This document shows, in pieces, positions 46,910-58,729 of a stretch of DNA of 64,000 nucleotides. The notes beneath the pieces are model-generated. The model had not been told where the DNA came from. It searched no databases and saw only the letters and a list, made by a program, of their open reading frames with translations. The DNA is taken from positions 30,888 to 94,887 of the forward strand of contig FWCC01000041.1 of assembly GCA_900169235.1 (NCBI GenBank), given 5' to 3'. Position 1 is the stretch's first letter. Each line of letters starts with the position of its first letter. The position numbers and the translations under genes were made by a program. This DNA comes from Zarea fungicola (taxonomy: Eukaryota > Ascomycota > Sordariomycetes > Hypocreales > Cordycipitaceae).

Positions 46910-48288
46910 GAATAAGCTGGTGCTTGTTCTGGTTAGTCATCGCTTAATTATCTTAATATATATAGGTTTTAGTAAGTAATGTTTCTTTTAAGTTTCATTC
47001 CATATGATTGGGGACCATAATGATGTGCTTATTACGGAGTAGTTTCCTTTCAACTACCAAAATACGTGGGGCTGTCGGGTGGGTGGATCACTGGCATAAC
47101 ACAAAGTACGACCGTTGTAACAATACTTACTTAGAAGCCTGGCAAGAGTGGAGCAAGAGAGTGATCAATTGTCTGAGCGTATAATATCGTTATGCTGGTA
47201 GCAGTAATAACTAAGCTTGAGGCGAAAAAGCCTCGTACCTCTTGTCGGGCCCGCATCGTGGCCTTTTCCTGTAATGCGAGGGCTGGCTGTGGCTTAGTCA
47301 TCGAGCCCCACAGCAGTCCTGCGCGTTACAGCCGTTTTGGGTCGTATAGGGTAGCATTGCTTGGGCATTCTATCTAGAACGATGCAAAACCTCCAAACTG
47401 GTAATCTGCTGATGTCTTTCACGCAACCTTTGCATCTTCAGTACCACTGTTGGAAGTGTGTGACGTAGTGCCGGTGGTTGTAGATTTAAATAGTGCATGT
47501 GACATACTGGGCAGTTTCTATAAAATTAGTTAACGTGTCGCGTTGTTGGCTTTTGCCCCGCAGGAGCTCTAGTGTCACGCATGATTCCAGACAGGCTGCC
47601 AGCTACTATATCAAATTAAATCATCACCTGATAAGCATCGACAAGGTTGCTGCTCTTCCGGTAGGTTCGTAAGGTCCACCAACCAGTTTGTGCCATGATA
47701 AATAGTGCGCCATAGCCACGTCGCAGGCGACCTCGTGGCTGTCGTGGGACGCTGGGTCGAATGGGGAGGGATCGTCATATTAGATAACAGGGCAAGCTAT
47801 TAAATACCATTTTGACATGGGTTCTTCGTTTCGAATATAATCGCAGCTGTTCCCCCCCCCCCCCCAGCCCAAGCAGCAAAGCCTCAGGTTGCGGGCGGAA
47901 CACCAACATTTATTCTAACTTTGTCCAAGCTGCTTGAATAGGGCAGTCACGAATTACTGGTGAGTGCGTTTCGGTTGGGGCTGTTGATTTGGTAAAAGCA
48001 ACTACCGTAGGGATTGCAGCGGAGGCAAGGAGGCTCAATGCACTGTAGCTACCACTTCACGCTGAAAAAGAGGCAGCTGCCGCCAGCCTCTTTCTTGCTG
48101 TGCGGACGTCTGGAGTATTTTTTCACATTTCTCGCTTCGGCTCTCTGCTCCTCTATGATTTCTATCAAACAAGAACCCAGAGCTCGCAAAATAGCATCTA
48201 ACATTTTATCGGATCAGACACCATTACTCTGCCCCGCACGCAACTAACACACCCTGCGCGTTCCCTTTGCCAGTCACTAGCCACCAAA
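46910..48288. other. 1.4-kb intergenic region
   Basis: No gene is supported. A run of 14 C lies at 47852-47865. The last 200 bases are the likely promoter and 5' UTR of the small gene at 48289. Confidence 0.5.
47852..47865. repeat. poly-C run (14)
   Basis: Fourteen consecutive C residues seen directly; the length could be affected by sequencing error. Confidence 0.8.
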
Positions 48289-48890
48289 ATGCCCGGCATT
48301 CGTGAGTCAGTGCTCATACATAGCTGACAGACCGGTGGCTAACCAGACATTTCATCTCAAGCATTTGGCGCCCTTGAGAATCTCAAGAACAAGGTTCAGG
48401 AACTCATCAAGAAGAGACTCGAAAGGAAGAGCAAGGTCACCGATGACAAGCCTGCCGACGCTGCTGGCGATGATGCTCCTGCTTCTGCCCAGGTCACCAC
48501 CGCCACTGGGAACGCCTCAACACTCCCTGCTGTAGCCACTGAAACCGCCCCAGCTACTGTAGCCGATGCAGCTCCTGGTATGCAAAAGGATCTGGTGAAC
48601 CGCTAGTGCTAGGACAAATGGCTTGAGCTAATAATGTGGAATCTCGCGTAGCGACCCCACCAACAACTGATACCCCAAAGAACGCTGTTGCTGAGACTCC
48701 AGCGGCAGGTACGGAGAGAACCAGTTTCCGAAGATAAACCAAGCAAATAGACTGACATATATATATATATTTTTACGATTTAGCTCCCGCTATTACCACC
48801 GAGGCTACCCCTGAGTCTACCGATGAAGTCCCCGTTGCTGACAAGCCTGTTCAAGCCTCGGCGGCCCCGACCGCCACTGGCACTGTTTAA
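48289..48890 (+). CDS. small Ala/Thr/Pro-rich protein, function unknown
   Basis: Four exons: 48289-48301, 48347-48577, 48652-48708, 48784-48890, giving 135 aa; no single ORF shows it. Exon 1 codes only MPGI and part of a codon. After splicing the protein begins MPGIHISSQAFGALENLKN, has a short basic amphipathic helix (LKNKVQELIKKRLERKSK), then an Ala/Thr/Pro-rich, weakly acidic tail, probably disordered. All three introns (45, 74 and 75 nt) have good ends (GTGAGT...CCAG, GTATGC...GTAG, GTACGG...TTAG), and all are phase 1, so exons 2 and 3 could be skipped without a frameshift. The coding evidence is the consistent Ala/Thr/Pro composition across three exons and exact joins. No signal peptide or known domain. 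It is convergent with the PTPA gene. Confidence 0.8.
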
Positions 48891-49252
48891 CTCCCACCAA
48901 CCGATGACCTTACTAGCCATGCTGGCTTGTCACGGGTCAGGCCCAGAGTAGCAGCGTTTGGATCGGCAGCGATAGCAATGACAGGAACTACTGCATATGG
49001 TACTTCAAAACGACACACCGTTGTTGTAGCGCTGCAGATTGTGTTTATGTTTTCCGTCTTGTTTTGTGTTTCCGAGCTGCTGGATACCCTCCACGTCCAT
49101 TGCGTCATTGACGCCGTGTTTCGTTGGCTTTAATGAGTTGCCTCGACTGCTATATCCCCACGGGTTATCTATTAGACTGCTTATCAACCTTAATATTCCT
49201 TCTTCTCTAGCGCAAATCCATGCTCTCAACCACTAAACATCCACGTGCTTCC
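48891..49252. other. convergent 3' spacer
   Basis: 3' flanks of the small gene and PTPA. No gene seen. Confidence 0.6.
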
Positions 49253-50611
49253 TTACTTGGCCCATGGCGCTTTTGTAGATGGCATCCCGCCCACATGGGT
49301 GTCTTCGGTTGAAGCCGCAAGACGTTGTGTCGTTGGTGGTGGCATTCGGCTAGCTGGCACACCGAGTGCTGCCGAGTTTAGTGGTACCCTCGATGTCGCT
49401 GTCCATGGCGCAGCCGTGTTTCCTATTGATACTGGCGCATCTGTAGGGCCAGATGGAGGAACGGCATGGGTAGCGGGCGGCAGTGCATTCATGTCCTTGT
49501 TCCAAGAAAACAAGGACCCGAAAGGGAAATGCTGTACGACTGGGAACTTGGACAAGACTTCCGCATTGTACATTTTGATCATGCCTTTGTTTATCTTACC
49601 CCAGCCGTCCCGGACACCAGAGATGTCAAAAAGCATGGGGCTGTGCTCCCAAAACGGTCCCTTTTTAATATCGTTGATGAAGCCAATGGCAGAGAAATAC
49701 ATATTTGAACGTCGGTTATCTTCCACGACGGGCGCCTTGGTGATATCTCCCGTCCTCGGGGCACCTCTGACAGAACCCTCGAGAGGCATCGGCTCGTTGT
49801 CCTCGATTGGTCGCGTGAGCTGTGCGGACCCAAATATGTACGGGACAAAAGAGTGATCATCAAGGCCCCAGACGCCGTGAGAACCAGCTGGTTCCAGTGT
49901 GTATGTCGTGATTAATTTTCGTACAAGTGTTAGATATCTTTCGAGTATTAGCACAAGCGTTAGTCAGTCTTTGGGCTATATGTGTGAGGAAACTTACGTT
50001 TCCATGACTGAGAAGACGATTTCTCTTTCAATTTCGACATCAGCCTTGTCGGTTTTGAAGTGGCCAAGTTTCCACAAACAGCCTAGGAACGCGATGAAAC
50101 TGAGCTCATGGCCTGTGCCATAGTCGAGACGCTGGGCGCTTCCAAAGCTTCCTAGCAGATAGTTCTTGATTTCCTTGAGTGCATTGTCACCGCCGACTGC
50201 AGCGATGGTGTTCCCCAGAGCACCCTTGGCCAGCATGCCCTCAACCCTTCCCTCTAGAAGCAATTGCCAAGTGCGGAAGCTCAGGTTGCCAAAACGGCGT
50301 GGGCCTGGTGCGGGTGGGGCGTCTTCAATAAGGCTCTCAATCTCCGCGAGCAGGGCACGCAATGACTCTACAGGAGCGCTGGGATCATGCTTGGAAGGTA
50401 TGGTGAATGTGAGGGGAAAAAGTGTATCTTTGCGGTTGCGTGGGCAGACAGCGTGGTTGAGCTGCATGATGAAGAGGCCAATGTCACGGTAGGCCTCACT
50501 GACGAGGAAGTCGGGTACGTCGCTGATCTCGTGGATGCGTTTGATTGGCGTGATAAATGATGGCAGAGCCGTTCTGTCCAAGACCTCCAGCCTGGGTAGT
50601 GAAATCGCCAT
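49253..50611 (-). CDS. PTPA: serine/threonine-protein phosphatase 2A activator (PTPA/Rrd type)
   Basis: Two exons (50611-49998 and 49937-49253, intron 60 nt) give 432 aa. PTPA proteins are peptidyl-prolyl isomerase-like chaperones that activate the catalytic subunit of PP2A and related phosphatases. Family segments are clear: [54 protein letters not shown], and after the splice [20 protein letters not shown] and [20 protein letters not shown]. The last 80 residues are a Pro/Ala/Thr-rich extension not needed for the fold. Yeast has two paralogues, Rrd1 and Rrd2; I cannot say which this is. The start is the first ATG, giving [13 protein letters not shown]. Together with the ZDS1-like gene it is the second PP2A-linked gene in the window, 15 kb away, probably by chance. 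Confidence 0.95.
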
Positions 50612-51128
50612 CTTGCTGTCTCCCTTCAATTTCCTTTCGTGAATGAGAATGTGTAGCCTGTCGTTGTGGATGAACTGTTGAAGTTTTCAATAGGTGCACA
50701 TGATGTGGGTTCGCTACAGCTAACTAGTTAGTGATTTATAGTAGGTGAGGATTAGAAGCAAACTGGCATGCTCAAATTCAATGGCGGCGATATTTACTTA
50801 CTGTTTTTTATTCCCCCTTTTCTCACTACTTGATTTTTCTCCTCATGTGGGGTGTGTAAACTTCCGTGACACACTTATTTGATTCTTTCACTTGTAGACA
50901 CGCACAAACCAACTGACATGGCGGCGTTTGTTTCCCCTGGCCGCGACAACCTGAGCTGTTTTTACACAATTATCGCCATACATCATCTCCCAAAGGAAAA
51001 AAAAAAAAAGGCAAATATACTATATTTTTTTTTATAAACCTTTATTTGAGTTGAAAGCTAGTCACGGGCTGGCCACTTTTTCCATCTCTGCAAAGGACCG
51101 TTTCGCCGACCTTCCAGATCACAACAAG
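50612..51128. other. divergent intergenic region
   Basis: About 520 bases between PTPA (-) and the gene at 51129 (+). Poly-A and poly-T runs lie near 50997-51009 and 51026-51034. No gene seen. Confidence 0.5.
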
Positions 51129-52772
51129 ATGCACAAACGGCGCCAGCCCTCCGCGCCGCTTTCCCACTGCAAGAAACGAGCAAAATGGATAAAGCAGAAA
51201 CCCGGAAGGCAAGACCCAGAAACTCCTAAAGGTAAACGAGATGGTAAAAAGGGGAACATGTCGCGAGTTGAGCCGATATATGCTGCCTTACCCAAGCTAC
51301 GCCCTTCCTCATACAATGCCACGAAACACCAAGCGAGAAATTCCTTCAGCTTTGAGGAGAATTTTCAATGCGGCGACGATTCCATGGATGGAAGTTTGTT
51401 GTTTGATGACCCGGATGACAATATCTACGGGTATGATAGTCCTGATACTGGGCTACATTGGCCGGTACAGCAGCCGACGCTCTGGCCTGCGAAAGGCTGG
51501 ATACCACATTCTGAACGGAATGAAGACGTACAAGATTGGATCTTGAGCGTACAAGAGCGCAACAGAATTCAACATGATGTTGATCCTGCCACTGAAAGGC
51601 ATCAATTACTCGCGCAGATACGCAACCAAGACAAGGCGGATCTCTACTCCAACTCTAGCTCGCACAATGACTATAGCGACTTGAGCGACAATACGACGCT
51701 ACCTGTCATCGATTCCGAGGACAATGATTTGGACACAGCACTCGAAACTGATAGATCACCCGTCTTGTTGCGTCAAGGATCTGTGGATTTGGGCGCAACT
51801 CCACCATCCAATAGATCCTATAGTCAGTTGGGAAACCAATCTAATTCGGCAACGGGGGTCAGTTCGACTGTGATGTGGCAGCGACCATCAACCATTCATG
51901 ACGGTAAAGAATCACAACCACTGCAGCAAGTACTACCAGAGCAACAAGCGAGGCTGGTCCAAGAAACCCAACAATCCAGACGCCGAATACGAGCCGAGGG
52001 AGAGAAAACATTCATCGACAACCGCCAGCTATCGCCGCTTCTCGTTACAGCCCCAGGCACCGTCGAGTCAGCACAGCTGGATGAGCTTGTTTCTTATGAA
52101 AATGAATTCGTACACATAATTGAGAGTGATTTAAGTGTTAAGCATACCATATCTGATGCTATATTGGATTTACATCAGTCCATGAGCAAACCGTTTTGGA
52201 CAAACGATGAGCATTGGCTCCTTTCGGTTACTCTGCCTGCGTCGCGAAGTCATATATTTACGCCAATGTGTGATGAAATTATAAAATGGGCAACAGAACT
52301 CATTCAAATTGTTGAATGGATTAAAAGTAAAGAGACTTACCTCGAGCGCTCCCGCTTTGCTGCAGCTATGAGTCGTCGGATTAGCGACTCGGTCAGGAAG
52401 ATACGAGTTTCATGCGACACTATGTGCCAGAATATTCTCAAAATGGGCAAAGAAAATTCTACAGCCACGATACCATGTCATAAAAAGATGCTCAAGCGGA
52501 TACGAGAGTGTTTGATACCCAGGCTGGTGGTGCTTATCGCTAAGACTTTCACTCTATTGGCTGACCCAGGACGAATGATGAGACGAATTAGTGTGTCGCT
52601 AATGGAGGATATTTGCTTCGATTTGCAGAGAATTGCGAATATTATTGAATCGGGAGTGGAAAACAGTGAGAGCAACATGCCTGAGCCAACAGCCGATATC
52701 GAGGAATTTATACATTTACTCTCTTTTGTACGGGACTGGGTCAGAACAAAAATGGACCAAAATGCAGAATAA
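51129..52772 (+). CDS. unrecognised fungal protein, helical C terminus
   Basis: A single-exon frame of 547 aa from the ATG at 51129 (the frame is open further upstream but without ATG). The family is not recognised. The N terminus is very basic (MHKRRQPSAPL ... KKRAKWIKQKPGRQ) and could act as a nuclear signal. Residues about 100-320 are polar and acidic with many Asn, Asp and Ser. The last 210 residues (from about 340, SYENEFVHIIESDLSVKH) are rich in Ile, Leu, Ser and Glu with heptad-like spacing and look like a helical domain; the cysteine/tryptophan positions show no obvious zinc site. It has higher AT content than its neighbours and isoleucine ATA/ATT codons, so it could be a fast-evolving or acquired gene. 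No context points to a function. Confidence 0.7.
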   Translation: MHKRRQPSAPLSHCKKRAKWIKQKPGRQDPETPKGKRDGKKGNMSRVEPIYAALPKLRPSSYNATKHQARNSFSFEENFQCGDDSMDGSLLFDDPDDNIYGYDSPDTGLHWPVQQPTLWPAKGWIPHSERNEDVQDWILSVQERNRIQHDVDPATERHQLLAQIRNQDKADLYSNSSSHNDYSDLSDNTTLPVIDSEDNDLDTALETDRSPVLLRQGSVDLGATPPSNRSYSQLGNQSNSATGVSSTVMWQRPSTIHDGKESQPLQQVLPEQQARLVQETQQSRRRIRAEGEKTFIDNRQLSPLLVTAPGTVESAQLDELVSYENEFVHIIESDLSVKHTISDAILDLHQSMSKPFWTNDEHWLLSVTLPASRSHIFTPMCDEIIKWATELIQIVEWIKSKETYLERSRFAAAMSRRISDSVRKIRVSCDTMCQNILKMGKENSTATIPCHKKMLKRIRECLIPRLVVLIAKTFTLLADPGRMMRRISVSLMEDICFDLQRIANIIESGVENSESNMPEPTADIEEFIHLLSFVRDWVRTKMDQNAE

Positions 52773-54339
52773 ATCAAGATAACCCTCTAAAAAAGTTAAC
52801 AAATTAACTGCCCAGTAGTATCCTTACCGTGTGTCAAGCTTCGACCTTTGTGTCAAGCTTCGACCTTTGCGTCCTTTGGTAGCCACTTGTTCATCGTTGA
52901 ATGAGCTCATAGGCCGTGTTTTATTTGCAATATCATTGCTAGGTAGTGGCAATGGCGATGGTCTTCTATCGATTGGGAGAACAGCTGCTGGACAAGATTC
53001 GGAGTGCCTCTGGGGCAGAAGCGGCCATTTTGGGCAGATATCGGGCGTCCCTAAGCCCGCAGATTTACTAAGAAGAAGGCAAAAAAAGGATAAGAATAAA
53101 GAAATACAGCAGTCGTCTCTCACTTGTACAGTGTTTTTATGATTCTATGAAATGGCAACATGCCGTGCTCTTGATCCGCGTAGAGAGAGAGACAGGTCTC
53201 TAAATTGGTAGCTACCTACTCTAACAGGGCAGGCGGTGAAAGCTGGGCGGCATTCGGGACTGGGGCGGGCAACAGTGGGTCGCGGCCTGGAAGCTCAGGG
53301 GTAATGCCACTATAAAATGGTACGTCTCCACCGGACCAGCTGTGCACAGACAGGGCCCTTGGCTGTAATTCCTCGTATGTACAGTGGTTTCAGCGGAGTT
53401 CAGCGGATTGCTGCTGTTCCTAAATCAGCGAACTTCATTAATTTGCAGGGCCCGAAGTGCGCCTACGGGCTACTAATTATGATTAAAGGATAACTTGGGC
53501 TCGAGGTTTCCCATTTGGTGGCTGGCTTTACAAAATTGCTGCCACCATAAATTGTTTTATCAGTATGCCGAGTGCACACTGGCCTGCTCTTTGTGAGAAA
53601 CCGAGCCAGTGAATCGACGTCGCAGCTCTCCGTGCCCCTGTTTTATGGGTTGACCTGAACTGATTTCCTGCTCGTCCCTCTTCCAATTTTAAGCTGGTGG
53701 TTTTGAACAATTCTTATTATGCCTGTTTGTTGGCTCTGGCAAGCATTGTGTTTGATTCATAATCCAGAATGTAAATACTGGACTGTCCCTCGAACATGTG
53801 TTACTCTAACTCTTATTATGCCTGCACCAAGCGTCCGTCGATTGATGATCCTAGTCAGCGCTTGAATAATTAGTGAAGTAGAATAAAGCTGCCAACACCG
53901 ACCTGTGTCACTGGAATTATACCCCAGACCTCTTTCTGGAATAAGACAAATGATCGCCAGAGGATTGAGCCATGGTGACCGGCCCTGGCATCTCACTGGC
54001 CACCACCAAGGTACCTTAGTACCTCTGAGGTAGCGAGCACTTGGGTCGGTACCTACTTTTACCTGTACCAGAAGACATGGCACCACCACCGCCGTCCCGT
54101 CGGTACACTCTAGACATCCCCCCCCTGGACGCGCCCGCGCATCTGCTCCCCTGCTCAATAAAGTCGACAAAAGAGGGTCTAATATAATTCCAGTACTGCG
54201 AACAGGCAGTCCTCAATCTCCCCCTCTTTGCATCTTCAAGCAGTCTTTTTTTTTTCTTTCTTAGTTGATACCCTTGAATTTTCTTCTTGTACCTAGGAAA
54301 ATAGGAGCGCTTGTGTAGCATCAGGCAGCACTATACATC
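52773..54339. other. 1.6-kb intergenic region
   Basis: No gene supported. It contains a tandem duplication of 19 bases (listed separately), GGTACC-type palindromes at 54008-54017 (AAGGTACCTT) and 54049-54054, and poly-T runs near 54246-54256. The right 300 bases are presumably the promoter and 5' UTR of the coiled-coil gene. Confidence 0.5.
52832..52869. repeat. tandem 19-bp duplication
   Basis: TGTCAAGCTTCGACCTTTG occurs twice head to tail (52832-52850, 52851-52869) with no mismatch, directly visible. It lies 60 bases past the stop of the preceding gene. Confidence 0.95.
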
Positions 54340-57300
54340 ATGTCGAGCAGTGCAGCCAGCAAAACCGCGTCGCCACGCGCGCCCATCACCGCCTCCCCTA
54401 GAGCAACGGCAACTACCGCCACAGCTTCCTCTCGCCGTCCAGTTGCTGCGGCTTCGACTACCTCGGCACGAACCTCTACTGGTCTTAGCAAACCACCTAC
54501 GCGCCCTCCGACATCGACAACGGCCGCCGCTGGCACCACCACCCGTCGCCCGACGTCTTCATCTACCACGGCTACACATCGCAGCCATCCTAGTATCAGT
54601 GCTAGCGAGGATGAGAAGAAGCCTACCACCTCGGTGGCCTCAGCGAGACGAACCAGCACGCTCATGACAAGCCCAGGCAGGCTGGCGGCTGATAGGAAAC
54701 CAACTGTCCCTGCTGCTGGCACGACTGCTAGAAAGCCTCTCACGGCTGCCAGCTCTACAGCGAGCCGTACCTCTCTTGGCGGGGGTGCTACAGCTCGAAC
54801 TCCTATCGCTAGCCGCTCTACTGCCGCAACCGGTACGGCTACCGCGGCCAAAAGACTCTCTACCGCTGGCGGCGTCTCCGGTGTCACTCCACGTCTGGCT
54901 GCTCGCCCAGCTTCGCGTGCTAGTACTGCCACAGATGCGGCAAAGGAGCTTGAAGAGCTCAAGACTCTACTTGCTTCCAAGGAAGAAGAGATTACAGCTC
55001 TCAGCGACCAAATTAAGGTATCCCAAGTCACAATTGCGGAGCTCCGTGATCAGCCTGATCGGGCAGCTCCTGTGCAGGATGAAGATGCTACCGCTGCGCT
55101 CAATTCCGAGCATGAAGCTACTGTTTCGACTTTGAAAACTCAACTTGCAGAAGCTCTTGACACCCGCCAGGCTCTCGAAACTAGTTTGGAGAAAATGACA
55201 AAGGCGCGGGACGAAGCTACAAATGAAAATTCTGCCAACATCGTCGCTCATGAAAGCGCACTCTCCGATCTCAAGGCCAGTCATGCCGCCTTGACTGCTG
55301 AACAGGAAAAGAAAATTGAAGCGTTGAGTGCCAGCAATGCTACCCTGGCGGCAGCCAGCAGCGACAAGGCAAAGGTTGACGACCAAGTGGTGGCCCTCCA
55401 AGGCGAGCTCCATACCACCAAGAAAGCCCTGAGCGATGCTTTGAGCACTGAGCAGCCTGATTCGGCCAGTGCAACGACTGGCTTGGAAAAGGAGCTTGAA
55501 TCTAAGACCGCGGAACTCGCCTCGGTCCTTGCCACTCTTCAGCAGCTCCAGGAGAAGAACAGCAAGATTCAAACGTCGCTGGCTGACAAGGATGGTGATA
55601 TTGTGAAACTCAAGACTATGCATGATGAGCGCATGAAGCAGCTTTCACAGGACTATGAAAATGAAATTGAGAGCCTGCGTGGTGATGCCTTTTTCAAGCG
55701 CAAGTACCAGGAGCTTGAGGGCCAGCACGAAGCTCTTCAGGCTTCGTCCACAGAGGCTGCTGAGAGCCAAGCCAAGGAGCTTACAGAAGCCAAAGCCCTC
55801 CACGCTGATGCTTTGGCCTCATCTGAAGCCAAGAACTCTGAGCACCAGAAGGCTCTCCACGAGCTTCACGAGAATCACGCTCAAGAGCTTGCAGCTGCCA
55901 AAGCAGCTGCCTCTGAGACCCACCTTGATGGCCTAGAGGCCCTCAAGGCGGAGCATCAGAACATCTTGGCTGAACTGCGTGGCAGCCATGCCAAGGAACT
56001 TGAGGCAGCCAACACTGAGGCGTCTTCGGCCACTGAGACGCATCAGCACAGCCTCGAGGCTCTCAAAACGGAACACCAAGAGACTCTTGACGACTTGCGC
56101 GAACTTCATGCCAAAGAGCTCGAGGCCGCTAAGGACGATGTTTCCTCGTCAATCAGCGAAAGTCATCTAGGAAGCTTAGAAGTTCTGAAAACAGAGCACC
56201 AAAAGTTACTAGACGACCTCCAGGAAACTCACGTCAAGGAACTTGAGGCTGTCAAGGCTGAGGCAACTTCTTCGGCCACTGAGGCTTACGCCGAAACCCT
56301 GCACACTCTCAAGACTGAGCACCAACAATCTCTTAACAGCTTACAGGATAACCACACCAAAGAACTCGAGGCCACTAAGGCTGATGCAGTCTCATCAATC
56401 GCTGAGGCTCACACTCAAAGCCTAAAGACTCTTGAGATTGAACACCAACAGGCTCTCGAGCAGCTCCGCGACACGCATGCAAGGGAGCTCGAGGCTGCTA
56501 AGGCAGATGCTTCCTCCGCTAGTGAATCTCACTTAGGCAGCGTTGAGGCCCTCAAGGCAGAGCACAAGAAGACCCTCGGTGACTTGAAGGAGAGTCATGC
56601 TACGGAACTGGAAGCAGCCAAGACGGATGCGTCGTCAGCGACAGAAGCTCATCTCCAAAGTCTTGAGTCTCTCAAGGCCTTCCATGCAAAGGAGTTGCAG
56701 GATGCTAAGTCTATGCATCAGCAGACTGTCGATGATGCTGATGGCAAACTCCAGACCCTCCTCGAGGCTGTCAAGTCCGAACATCAGGAGAAGTTTGAAC
56801 AGGCCAGCACTGAGCACGATCGGCAGTTTGAGCAGCTCACCACTCAGCACCAGGAGCAGCTCAACGCGGCCAAGGGCGACATGGAGGCTGCACACACGGC
56901 AATGATTTCCGAACTCACGGCCGCCCATGTTGAGTCTCTGGAAGTTCTCAAGAAGGAAAAGGCTGAAGTCAGCGAGAGACTACTGGCTCTCGAATCTGAT
57001 GTCGCTGCTACCAAAGACCAGACTGCCAAGAAGCATGTCGAAGAACTTGCCACTCTTAAGGCAGAACTCGAGGCTGCCCAGGCAGCTCTCAAGGAGGTTG
57101 AAGCCAACGGGTCACACGCCCTGGATTCTGCCCGCCTGGAGCTCGAGGAAAACCACGCAAATGAAGTTGAGAAGCTCATTGGCATGCATCAGGATGCCAT
57201 GGATGCCATGAAGGCACATGGTATAAACGCGCGTAAAGACCTAGAGGAATTGTCCGCTCTGCACTCTAAGACCATTGAAGACGTTATGGCTGACCACCGT

Positions 57301-58356
57301 CAAACTACTGCGGGCCTGGAGGATAAGATTTCTGCACACATTACATCCAATAGCGAGCTCCAACATGCGCTGGACTCTGCCAATGAGGCACTTGACAAGG
57401 CCAGAGAAGAAATCGAGGATATTAGCCAACAGCTTGCCCATGGACAGATGGAGCGTATGACTGCTCTTGCTGAATTGGATGCAATCAAGAGTGCTAAATC
57501 TAACAACGCTGCCACCGACGCATTGAAGAAGGACCTGGAAACGTCGAAGCAGACATTTGAAGAGGCTCTTTCGACGGCCGCCAAAGACCACAAGGCCACA
57601 CAGGCTGAACTCGACGCAGTTCTGGAGAAGCTCCAGAAGTCCGCCGCCAGCTCAGAGGAGATTCAAAAGGAGCTCGAGGCGTTCAAGGAAACTGCCTCAG
57701 CAAAGGAGCAGACGGCTAAGACCGATTACCGTGATTTGAACGATAGCATGACTGCTTTAGTCGAGGAAGCATCCACGAAAGCCAAGAAGCTAGAATTGGA
57801 GCTTGAAGAGGCCACGGCCAAACTACAGTCCTCGGAGAAGACAGTGGATGAGCTGCAGGCCCAAGTCAATGTCAAGACAGCGGAATTAGCTGAAGCAAGG
57901 GTACAGTGATCTCATGAAAACGGCATAGTCGCAGCAGAAGTGACTGACATGGACGGAAATAGGCAAAGGCGGCAACGCCCTCGAAGCCGAAGGGCCTTGC
58001 TGCCAGCAGGTTTGCAAGCGCGGGCGACGATGAAAAGGAGAATGCGGCAGCCGAAGAAGGCTCCTCTCCAGGTGAGGTTGACGAGGATCACTCCTCAATA
58101 GCACTGGCATCGGTACGAATTCCCTCCTACTTGATCCAGCGCTTCTCTTGAGGGGCGCACAGCCTTCCTGAATCCATACTAATTCAAGGCAGCTCTCTAA
58201 GGCACGCCTAACGGCGAAGCAGATAGACTCTCTTGACCGTGAGATGAGAGACCGTAACCTGCAGTAAGGCACTTTGTCCGCGTTGAAGATGCGAATCACT
58301 GACGCAAGCATAGACTTCTTCAATCCATCACCAACCCCCAGTCACATTCTTCTTAA
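54340..58356 (+). CDS. long coiled-coil protein with 41-residue internal repeats
   Basis: Predicted four exons: 54340-57900, 57963-58112, 58193-58263, 58314-58356, giving 1274 aa; if the last 50-nt intron is not used the protein ends at 58267 with 1261 aa. The first 200 residues are Ser/Thr/Ala/Pro/Arg-rich, basic and free of Trp and Cys, like microtubule- or membrane-associated disordered tails. From about residue 205 to near the end it is a continuous coiled coil rich in Ala, Glu, Lys, Leu and Gln. Within it (about 528-785) six near-copies of a 40-41-residue unit, consensus LEALKTEHQ..LDDLR..HAKELEAAKADASSA, occur in tandem, followed by a shorter degenerate copy. Not assigned to a known family; it resembles scaffold or tethering proteins such as golgins and spindle or septal-pore scaffolds in build only. 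Confidence 0.82.
55923..56700 (+). repeat. tandem intragenic repeats of about 123 bp
   Basis: The DNA coding the 41-residue coiled-coil units (about 120-123 bp each, six and a half copies). The units differ by about a third of residues, so the array is old or selected rather than a fresh expansion. Confidence 0.75.
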
Positions 58357-58729
58357 GCCGCATACCTGCTCTGGGTGCAGTATTGAAGTCCAAGGTCTTC
58401 ATTTCGTTGGTCTGCCACCCGTCACCCGTAGCTAAAATTTGGATACGTGAGTTTGGCTGGAACTAATTCCCCTTTGTCGGCGCGACTGTTTGTGCTGTCT
58501 TTACCTCACCTGTAGTTTCATCTCAGTCGAGCCCCCCCTTTTTTCACTGCTGCCTCCCCAGCCCGTCATGCGGCAGTGGTTTTGTAATTTTTGTTAATTG
58601 TTGGGCACGACTTTGGGAAACGGAGTGACGATACCCATGATATTTTTTTTTCAATTGATGGATTCAACTGTTCTCAATTCATTTCCAAGTTCATGCCTAT
58701 AAACCAAACATCGGTGTCTGTTGAAGGTG
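58357..58729. other. 3' flank
   Basis: 3' flank of the coiled-coil gene, with CCCC and TTTT runs. No gene seen. Confidence 0.5.

Noticed and set aside
54321..55031. 236-codon ORF antisense to the coiled-coil gene head
   Set aside because: Complement of a low-complexity Ser/Thr/Ala/Pro region; Val/Ala/Arg-rich shadow.
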